Shown here: positions 25,110-31,252 of the stretch, piece by piece
Numbering within the stretch: the first letter of the stretch is position 1
Layout of the letters: each line of letters opens with the position of its first letter
Source: Desulfococcaceae bacterium HSG9
Lineage (GTDB): Bacteria > Desulfobacterota > Desulfobacteria > Desulfobacterales > JAUCGF01
Length of the DNA stretch: 39,273 bases
Reading direction: 5' to 3'
Assembly (NCBI GenBank): GCA_030378005.1
Contig: JAUCGF010000128.1
Location: forward strand, 1-39,273
Made by a program: the position numbers and the translations under genes
Notes under the pieces: model-generated
What the model saw: only the letters and a program-made list of their open reading frames with translations
Told to the model about the DNA's origin: nothing
The model's database searches: none

Positions 25110-25559
25110 TCAATCTTTATTGAGATCATTTCTGTTGGCTTTGATATATTTTTTTCCAATGTATTGCCCCTTGATAATCCTATTAACACAGATGTTTAAA
25201 CCAAAAGATACAAGAAAAGATATACATGCTATTGTACCCAAACCACCACCATAACCTGCAAATAGAGTACTTGTATTCAAATAAATTAATGAAAATACAC
25301 AACCTGAAATGGCGATAAATAGATAGTTTGAGAGAGTTTTCGAAGAAACCATACCAACAAAAGATGCTCCAATAAATACTAATGGAATATTTATTGTTAA
25401 ATACTCCTTGAGAAAATCTGGATAAATGTATAAAATCAAACCAACTACAAGAGATAGTAGTGCCGATGCACGTACTGCGCCTTGTTGTAGTTTCACGTTC
25501 ACAGTGTAGGTAACCACCGCAGCAATAATTCCAGTTACAATTAGAATAAACGATTCCAT
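25110..25559 (-). CDS. Small polytopic membrane protein, family not recognised
   Basis: A 149-aa hydrophobic protein with about four to five membrane segments. It is not a family I can name. Its second half (FVGMVSSK ... LFAGYGGGLGTIA) is clearly related to the end of the neighbouring 277-aa protein (FVGMSASY ... IFNGFGGKLGTIA), so the two are partial paralogues or two parts of one membrane complex. The start at ATG 25559 has no strong ribosome-binding site. It lies 130 bp downstream of the larger gene and 68 bp upstream of the response regulator gene. Transport or sensing are possible roles, with no direct evidence. Confidence 0.6.
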   Translation of the reverse strand: MESFILIVTGIIAAVVTYTVNVKLQQGAVRASALLSLVVGLILYIYPDFLKEYLTINIPLVFIGASFVGMVSSKTLSNYLFIAISGCVFSLIYLNTSTLFAGYGGGLGTIACISFLVSFGLNICVNRIIKGQYIGKKYIKANRNDLNKD

Positions 25560-25689
25560 ATTATTTAAGTTAAAATAACTATTAATAAAATAAACCCTTT
25601 AGAGGAGTAAGGCAACATGCCACAAGCGCCGGCAGAAATGCATACTTGATAAATTCTGAACATAAAATCATCATCTCATTGCAGAATTA

Positions 25690-26523
25690 TCAAAAAATGT
25701 AAGGTATTTTTTGCAACGTTAGGGTAAAAACGACACCGCCAAAAGCAATTGTACCTAATTTTCCCCCAAACCCGTTAAATATTTTTTGGGAAAATACAAA
25801 AATAACTCCAGTTAAAAATCCCGCAAGAATAATGAATCTTATATCTGTAGCTACATACGAAGCCGACATACCGACAAAATATCCGCAATATACAGTCGTT
25901 GGAACTAATTTTAAGAACTCAGATCGTTTATTTAATAGCGGAGCAAATGATACAAGAGTTCCCAACAATCCTACCGAAATTACCGGACCGAGTTTTAGAT
26001 TTATATTTAGATAGTGTGTAGCGATTGCCCCAAAAATTACAAACAAAATAACGAAAGGATTTTCCATATGATAATTACTCTTGCTTTTAGGACTATTCAT
26101 ATAGGCGATCGTTATAAGAAAGGTAACTGCTATAACCAAAATGACAGCAAGAGGGTTAGTGAATTTTTCATAAAAAATAGCCAGCAAAAAAGACAAATGC
26201 AGTAACACAATAATAAAGAATGATAGCGTTGGAATTGCCTTTTTCAGATTGTTTTTAAATTGGAAGGTTTTTGCAAATTTCCTTCTATCATCACCTGCGG
26301 TATTTATGGGCAAAGATGAAATCATATTTTGAAAAAATTCTCCCGGCTTGGTAAGATTACCAACGATAATCCCTATGAAAAATGCAATAGCGACTGATCC
26401 AAACGGAATAAATTCCGACAAAAATAGTGAAACCATTCCAATGCTGAGGCACAAAATGATTCCATGGCTATGTGAAATAAAATTTTTATATTCCTTTCCA
26501 ACAGGAAGTAGATAATTAGTCAT
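25690..26523 (-). CDS. Polytopic membrane protein, family not recognised
   Basis: A 277-aa protein with about eight hydrophobic segments and a polar cytoplasmic loop near residues 75-95 (AGDDRRKFAKTFQFKNNLKK). The conserved motif GFGGKLGTIAFGG near the C-terminus recurs in the 149-aa neighbour. AAGGAGC lies 7 bp before the ATG. A near-perfect sigma-54 promoter is located 267 bp upstream, with an architecture matching that of the NirS-like gene, so the protein may serve the same physiological response, for instance substrate movement or membrane sensing. That link is inferred from regulation only. No similarity to a named transporter family was recognised. Confidence 0.65.
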   Translation of the reverse strand: MTNYLLPVGKEYKNFISHSHGIILCLSIGMVSLFLSEFIPFGSVAIAFFIGIIVGNLTKPGEFFQNMISSLPINTAGDDRRKFAKTFQFKNNLKKAIPTLSFFIIVLLHLSFLLAIFYEKFTNPLAVILVIAVTFLITIAYMNSPKSKSNYHMENPFVILFVIFGAIATHYLNINLKLGPVISVGLLGTLVSFAPLLNKRSEFLKLVPTTVYCGYFVGMSASYVATDIRFIILAGFLTGVIFVFSQKIFNGFGGKLGTIAFGGVVFTLTLQKIPYIF

Positions 26524-26659
26524 TTTAAGCTCCTTTTTTTATGTTTAAGATTGTTTTAATTTAACGAATGAGTATTTTATATCTTTCGTTACCAATGATT
26601 TAATTGGCAAGAATGTATCATGTAACGTTCTTCATCTGATTACTACCTTGCGGTAAATG

Positions 26660-26673
26660 TATCACCTCCTTTC
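26660..26673 (-). promoter_or_regulatory. Isolated Shine-Dalgarno-like motif in the leader
   Basis: Minus-strand GAAAGGAGGTGATA lies within the ~255-nt predicted leader of the 277-aa membrane protein gene, far from its start. No start codon with a meaningful frame follows at normal spacing. A near-identical motif occurs at 29408-29421. Confidence 0.3.
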
Positions 26674-26789
26674 GTAACAAAAAAATGGAAAATCTTCATT
26701 TCTAAGGCAGCCTGAATGTCAGGAAAAGTACAACCTGGTTCATAAAGGATGCCAGTTTTTCATTTAAAATTACTTCTAATAATATATAA

Positions 26790-26805
26790 TGCAATAGCCG
26801 TGCCA
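26790..26805 (-). promoter_or_regulatory. sigma-54 promoter of the membrane-protein gene
   Basis: Minus-strand TGGCACGGCTATTGCA matches the TGGCAC-N5-TTGCW consensus perfectly and points toward the gene starting at 26523. The flanking sequence is similar to that upstream of the NirS-like gene over about 65 bp, indicating a duplicated promoter. Confidence 0.88.
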
Positions 26806-26826
26806 ATATGTTAAATAAAATAATCA

Positions 26827-26938
26827 AATGAATCAATTATTCATTTAAGTTAATAAGTTATATTATTTTTTAATGTGAAATTGAAAAACGGAATTGTCGG
26901 TAAAAATGTATTGATAGACAATTATGTATAAATACATA
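26827..26938. promoter_or_regulatory. Upstream palindromes of the second sigma-54 promoter
   Basis: AATGAATCAATTATTCATT (26827-26845) parallels the palindrome at 24396. Farther out, TGTATTGATAGACA (26907-26920) shares the TGT/TAGACA half-sites of the operators at 24475-24520, and TATGTATAAATACATA (26923-26938) is a perfect palindrome. The spacing of 100-130 bp from the promoter suits an enhancer-binding protein. Confidence 0.5.
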
Positions 26939-27056
26939 TCTGTCAAGCAAGACATTCATGGTAAATGATAGGGGAGATTTATTTTATGGTATTTCCGGGA
27001 AATGAGGGGAAAAAGTTGGCTGGTGGATCGGTTAGAGAAGTGTAGTCCGGCATTGG

Positions 27057-27168
27057 CTCGTTACGAGACTCCGCTCGTGACGCACGATGTTGCGATTCCA
27101 TAATACGAACAACAGGTTTGGTGGCAGCGCCTACGGGGCAATCCGTTACGAGGCGGAGCCTCGTAACG
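27057..27168. repeat. Pair of REP-like hairpins
   Basis: Two related hairpins: CGTTACGAG/CTCGTGACG (27059-27082, one wobble pair) and the perfect CGTTACGAGGC-GGA-GCCTCGTAACG (27144-27168). They lie between the sigma-54 promoter region and the activator gene and may end transcription coming from that gene. Confidence 0.65.
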
Positions 27169-27230
27169 AGAAGTAAAATAATATATTTCATATCCCATTT
27201 TAAAATTAGCCTGCAAATTAAGCGCAGGCC

Positions 27231-27293
27231 AAAAATCGGGTTTCTAAAGTAAGGAAGTTCTACGGGGCATAATAGCCGAGAAACCCGATTTTT
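27231..27293. repeat. 15-bp-arm inverted repeat (family copy 2)
   Basis: AAAAATCGGGTTTCT (27231-27245) pairs perfectly with AGAAACCCGATTTTT (27279-27293). It is the same family as 19549-19612, in opposite orientation judging by its loop and flanks. It is located just past the stop of the activator gene, where it could act as a terminator. Confidence 0.75.
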
Positions 27294-27323
27294 AAGCTGC
27301 CCGCCTTTATGCTAGCGGTCTGC

Positions 27324-28559
27324 TCAATCAGCTTTCCGATTTTCAATCCCATAACGCTTCAGTTTGTTGTAAAGAGTCGCCCGACCCATACCGAGCGTGC
27401 GAGCGGCCTTGGCCTTGTTCCAATCGACCTTGTCCAGGGCTTTCAGGATGGCGTCCTTTTCTGATGCATCGGCTTTGTATTTAGAGCCTTTCGGCACGGG
27501 AACGTCGGCCAGGGCGGAGATGAAATATCGCGGCAGGTCATCTTCATGAATCAATTCGCCGGGGCACACCGTGCAGGCGTATTCGACTGTGTTTTTCAAT
27601 TCGCGCACATTACCGGGCCAGGGATATGCCATCAACTTTCTTTCGACGGCTCCGGTCAGATTTGAAACATGTTTGGGTTTATCGCTCTTGAAATTCCGTA
27701 TGAAATGGTTGCAAAGAAGAGGGATATCCTCGGTGCGCTCCCTCAGCGGCGGGAGTTCGAACACGATGGCGATCAGCCGGTAATAGAGGTCTTCTCTGAA
27801 TGCACCCTGGCGGATTTTTTCCCGAAGATCGCAATTCGTAGCTGTCACAACGCGGACATCGGCTTTGCGGGTCAGGGACTCGCCGACTTTTTCATATTCC
27901 TTTGATTCCAAAAAACGCAGCAATTGGCGCTGCATCTGATGCGAAATATCCCCGATCTCATCTAAAAAGAGGGTGCCGCCTTCAGCCGCCTGAATGCGGC
28001 CTTTGCGATTGTTTATCGCGCCGGTGAAGGCGCCGCGCACATGCCCCATCAATTCGCTTTGCAAAAGGTTGTCAGACAGGGCTGCGCAGTTGACTTTTAC
28101 CAGGGGGCCGTCACGGCGGGCGCTTCCAAAATGAAGTGCCTCGGCAATCAATTCCTTGCCCGCACCGCTTTCCCCGGTGATGAGCACATTAACGTCTGTA
28201 TCCGAAATCTGTCTTAGCAAAGAATAAACCTTTTGCATGGCATCGCTCTTGCCGATAATATTGCCGAAGCGCTGACGTTCTGACAGGGCATCCTCCAGTT
28301 TGGTCAGTCGCGTGACATCCCGTATAACGATAACGATTCCCATGAATCGATTTTCAGAATCATAAAGGAGGCGGGTATTCACGACTTCAACCTTTTCCCC
28401 GTCCGGCAGGCGCGTACATCTGACAAGGTGTTCTTTGAGCGGTTTGCGGGTTTTCAATGTCTGAAGCAGGGCCTGACGACAGGCGCATGTATGCGGTGTT
28501 GCTTGCGTGTTTAAAGGGGCTCCGCACAATCCGCCGTTCGTGTCAGTTATTGAAGTCAT
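27324..28559 (-). CDS. sigma-54-dependent transcriptional activator, PAS-AAA+-Fis type
   Basis: A 411-aa NtrC-family activator. Residues 1-90 look like the later part of a PAS domain (DGEKVEVVNTRLL ... GIVIVIRDVT) preceded by a Cys-rich stretch (C12, C25, C27) that might bind a metal or sense redox state. The AAA+ domain has Walker A GESGAGKE (129-136), the sigma-54 contact loop GAFTGA (176-181) and Walker B GGTLFLDEIGD. A Fis-type helix-turn-helix ends the protein (KAARTLGMGRATLYNKLKRYG). The in-frame codon before the ATG is a stop and no strong ribosome-binding site is seen; the PAS domain is shorter than usual, so the N-terminus may be truncated or misplaced. It is the obvious candidate regulator of the sigma-54 promoters at 24360 and 26790. 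Confidence 0.88.
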   Translation of the reverse strand: MTSITDTNGGLCGAPLNTQATPHTCACRQALLQTLKTRKPLKEHLVRCTRLPDGEKVEVVNTRLLYDSENRFMGIVIVIRDVTRLTKLEDALSERQRFGNIIGKSDAMQKVYSLLRQISDTDVNVLITGESGAGKELIAEALHFGSARRDGPLVKVNCAALSDNLLQSELMGHVRGAFTGAINNRKGRIQAAEGGTLFLDEIGDISHQMQRQLLRFLESKEYEKVGESLTRKADVRVVTATNCDLREKIRQGAFREDLYYRLIAIVFELPPLRERTEDIPLLCNHFIRNFKSDKPKHVSNLTGAVERKLMAYPWPGNVRELKNTVEYACTVCPGELIHEDDLPRYFISALADVPVPKGSKYKADASEKDAILKALDKVDWNKAKAARTLGMGRATLYNKLKRYGIENRKAD

Positions 28560-28689
28560 TCACAACCTGGATATTACCTTTGCATACATCGGATGTGTTT
28601 TTACACATTCTATGTATCCTTATAATAATAGCCCTATGATATCGAAACAGTGCTTACCAATCAAGACGGTCAGATGATCCGCACTGAAT

Positions 28690-28785
28690 CCCGACACCTG
28701 AAACCAGAAATCTGTGACAAAATGATATTTAAAAAAACAGATTTGAAATCACCAATTATATGGCCTTGCCAAGTATAATTGGTTG
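28690..28785. repeat. Dispersed repeat, inverse copy of 2933-2997
   Basis: Read on the minus strand, this stretch has the same ordered blocks as 2933-2997: AATTATACTTGGCAAGGCCA, then GGTGATTT, then a CAGGTGTC element. The spacing differs. It fills most of the gap between the activator gene and the small lipoprotein gene. Confidence 0.55.
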
Positions 28786-28792
28786 CCAGTTA

Positions 28793-29245
28793 TTATATTG
28801 CACATTCTGGAAGAAAATCTGATTCCTGTAATGGTGTTGCTGACGCTGTTTGTGTAGTAGTTCCATCACTGTAAGTTAATAGACTTCCAGACCGTGTAAA
28901 ATGCAATACGAGTCTATTACCTTGACCATCTATCACTTCAAAATCACCATTACCTAAATCGGTTATTGATCCCAATTCTCTCCTGTAGCAAGGGGTACCA
29001 TTATTAAAGGCATCACCTAGATAATCATACTCTATGTAACTACCATTTGTTCTAAATACCATATAGAATACATCATCATCACCTACGGACGTAGGTCTGG
29101 TAAAATCCCATACACCTGATATTTCTGCTAATGATGGGGTGTCAGTGTTAATCTCACCGCTGCCACCGCCGTCACCACTGTCGCTACCGCCTCCGCAAGC
29201 CACTAAAAAAGAACTTAAAAATAATAGAACAATAATTTTTTTCAT
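28793..29245 (-). CDS. Small lipoprotein, unknown function
   Basis: A 150-aa protein with a lipoprotein signal: a hydrophobic stretch, then LVAC with C17 as the lipid-attachment Cys. A Gly/Ser/Asp-rich linker follows. The mature part reads as an all-beta domain (GVWDFTRPTSVGDDDVFYMVFRT ... LVLHFTRSGSLLTYSDGTTTQ) reminiscent of small lipocalin-like domains; no family is assigned. Two further Cys (CYRRE and the C-terminal PEC) could form a disulfide. AGGAG lies 7 bp before the ATG. It stands apart from the upstream ankyrin gene by 200 bp containing palindromes, so it may be its own transcription unit. Confidence 0.75.
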   Translation of the reverse strand: MKKIIVLLFLSSFLVACGGGSDSGDGGGSGEINTDTPSLAEISGVWDFTRPTSVGDDDVFYMVFRTNGSYIEYDYLGDAFNNGTPCYRRELGSITDLGNGDFEVIDGQGNRLVLHFTRSGSLLTYSDGTTTQTASATPLQESDFLPECAI

Positions 29246-29266
29246 TTTATTTCTCCTGCCCAGCTT

Positions 29267-29310
29267 GACTTATAAGTCAGGCTAAGATGCTGGGATGTAT
29301 CTTAGCCTGA
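29267..29310. promoter_or_regulatory. Overlapping palindromes upstream of the small lipoprotein gene
   Basis: TGACTTATAAGTCA (29267-29280) is a perfect palindrome. It overlaps a 12-bp stem, TCAGGCTAAGAT (29277-29288) / ATCTTAGCCTGA (29299-29310). No T-run follows on the minus strand. The site could be an operator for the lipoprotein gene or the 3' hairpin of the ankyrin gene transcript. Confidence 0.45.
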
Positions 29311-29407
29311 CATAATAAATCGGTTGTCTTAATTTATCACTCCCCGCATTATCAATTGTATTCTCACTAACAGATGATTACGAGGCTTTCCTTCTATGTT
29401 TGCATCT

Positions 29408-29421
29408 TATCACCTCCTTTC
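29408..29421 (-). promoter_or_regulatory. Isolated Shine-Dalgarno-like motif
   Basis: Minus-strand GAAAGGAGGTGATAAG is followed directly by ATG-CAA-ACA-TAG, a three-codon frame, just after the stop of the ankyrin gene. The GAAAGGAGGTGATA core is identical to that at 26660-26673. Confidence 0.3.
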
Positions 29422-29448
29422 TATATCCGCGTAAACTATTTATTTTAC

Positions 29449-31209
29449 TTAGCGCATCATTTGCATAATTTTTTTATAAGTTCGCGATTTTATGCGTTTC
29501 CGCTTCTGTACATATTGCTTATAAAGCGATTCTGCAATATCTAAGGGAGTCCTGCCCTCGCTGTCCGGTACGTCTATACTGGCTCCTTTAGTAAGCAGTA
29601 ATTTTACCATATCTTTACGGCCGTCGAGGGTTGCAAGATGAAGGGGTGCCCGTTGACGCTTGTCAACAGCGTTAACATTGGCTCCCTGCGACAGCAGGAT
29701 TTTTATGACAGCTCGTTTTCCGTAAATGGTTGCAATATGCAGAGCGGTGAAACCATTCGTGTCTTGCGCATTACTATCAGCCCCATTCGCTAGCAAGACT
29801 TTGATAATCTCGCTGTTTCCCTCTTTAGCAGCGATATGGATCGGTTGAAGCTGGTCAAGAGTGTCATTAACAAGTTCGGGCTTCTTTTTTAAAAGTATCT
29901 TCACGGCATGTATATCCCCTTTTTGAACAGCAGAAAATATGGAGGATGATTCTACAGCGACGGCGTCAAATTCTTTAAGCAAGAGCTGGACGACTTTATG
30001 ACCTGAACGTCCGGCAAGTGTGAGCGGGGTGGCTCCATCATTGTTTAGGGGATTGACGTCCGCCTCTTCAGTAAGCAGCAATTCTACGACTTTCCGGCGT
30101 CCTTGCAAGGCTGCCAGATGTAAAGCGGTGTTGCCTGCCCCGTCGAAGCTGTTGACATCTATAAGTGGCAGCAAAAGATAGCATATATCCGCCTGGCCGT
30201 GAAACGCAGCAAGATGTAAAGCATTGCGTCCATTCTCACCATCTTCTTTTATCTGCATCGCCAGGTCCGGTTGTTCATGCAGTATCGCCTTGACAATAGA
30301 ATAATTACCCGATGTAATCGCCTCAGACAACGTGGAAGCACCGACTTGAACGACACCGTTATACAGAACGCGAAACTGAAAATCATTGCCAGTGGAAGAT
30401 GGCTTCCAGTGAATATAGCCTGAGTTACCCTTACCGCTGGGTTGGTTATAGGGAATCCAATCGGCAAGGGTTTTCCAGAACTTATCGCCCGCACTGTACT
30501 GCACGGTTACCCGTGCGCCTTCAGGCAGGTTTATAGTGCGCCAGGCGATTTTGATGCCTTTTTCTAAGGAGGCAAGCTGGCCTTTAACCGGAGAGGTCAG
30601 GGTCAGCGACATGCCATCTCGTTCACTGTCCCATTTGAGCGTAGGCAACGGCATGGCATAGGTCAGTGAGATGGTTTGAATCCCGATGGTTGTTTTACTT
30701 GTGCTAATGGTTAATTCGTTCGTTCCTTCCCTGATCTGTTCGCTTACGTCAAGTATATGAATTTTCCGTTTATTGGGTTGAGCCGATTCAAGCGCAGTTT
30801 GTTTCCCATTCACCTTGATAAGCGTATTTCCCTTAGAATTATTGGGATAGCCGATCTCGCGGATTTTCAAACGGGCAGCGGACACGCCGGAAGGAATTTG
30901 AAAAGAGATTGGCAATGTGGAACTGTTGGGCATCATCTGCCAGACGCTTCCAAATCCTTTTTTGAAAAATCCAGTCGGTACGACCTGTACGTTGGCTGAA
31001 ACTTTGATTTCACCAAAAAGTTTTAGTTTTCCACTCTTAACGTCTGCGGAGATTGTTGTCTCTGGATTCTGGCCATTGACAATCATCGGATTGCAAACAA
31101 GGAAGATATTAATAAAGAGAGCAGCACTCAACAGCCCTCTCCATATTTGCTGTATGAGTGTTTTATGTGCATTGTTTGTTACATGTCGATTTCGATGTTT
31201 GGTTTGCAT
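29449..31209 (-). CDS. Exported ankyrin-repeat protein
   Basis: A 586-aa protein. Residues ~1-46 are a long signal peptide (basic start, then a hydrophobic core ending near IVNGQ). Residues ~50-290 are beta-rich with a jelly-roll-like part (LKIREIGYPNNSKGNTLIKVNGKQ) and an Ig-like part. From ~295 on there are about nine ankyrin repeats, the best being GRNALHLAAFHGQADICYLL, GNTALHLAALQGRRKVVELL and GFTALHIATIYGKRAVIKIL; the C-terminus is basic. Ankyrin repeats bind proteins, here outside the cytoplasm. ATG 31209 has GAGGAG upstream; an in-frame TTG at 31251 would overlap the previous gene. It lies 43 bp after the coiled-coil gene, so the two are probably co-transcribed. Confidence 0.82.
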   Translation of the reverse strand: MQTKHRNRHVTNNAHKTLIQQIWRGLLSAALFINIFLVCNPMIVNGQNPETTISADVKSGKLKLFGEIKVSANVQVVPTGFFKKGFGSVWQMMPNSSTLPISFQIPSGVSAARLKIREIGYPNNSKGNTLIKVNGKQTALESAQPNKRKIHILDVSEQIREGTNELTISTSKTTIGIQTISLTYAMPLPTLKWDSERDGMSLTLTSPVKGQLASLEKGIKIAWRTINLPEGARVTVQYSAGDKFWKTLADWIPYNQPSGKGNSGYIHWKPSSTGNDFQFRVLYNGVVQVGASTLSEAITSGNYSIVKAILHEQPDLAMQIKEDGENGRNALHLAAFHGQADICYLLLPLIDVNSFDGAGNTALHLAALQGRRKVVELLLTEEADVNPLNNDGATPLTLAGRSGHKVVQLLLKEFDAVAVESSSIFSAVQKGDIHAVKILLKKKPELVNDTLDQLQPIHIAAKEGNSEIIKVLLANGADSNAQDTNGFTALHIATIYGKRAVIKILLSQGANVNAVDKRQRAPLHLATLDGRKDMVKLLLTKGASIDVPDSEGRTPLDIAESLYKQYVQKRKRIKSRTYKKIMQMMR

Positions 31210-31252
31210 CACATACTCCTCTATCAAGTTGCTTGCCTGACTTGTGGTCAAT

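Larger units (their letters stand above)
26524..27323. other. 800-bp regulatory and repeat region
   Basis: No convincing gene is present. From left to right the region holds a leader with an isolated AAAGGAGGTGATA motif (26660-26673), the sigma-54 promoter (26790-26805), a palindrome (26827-26845), activator-site candidates (26907-26938), a REP-like pair (27057-27168) and a REP-like inverted repeat (27231-27293). A 70-codon minus-strand frame (26979-27191) runs across the repeats and is not credible. Confidence 0.65.

Noticed and set aside
26979..27191. 70-codon minus-strand gene
   Set aside because: It runs across two REP-like hairpins, lacks a ribosome-binding site and has no plausible domain.
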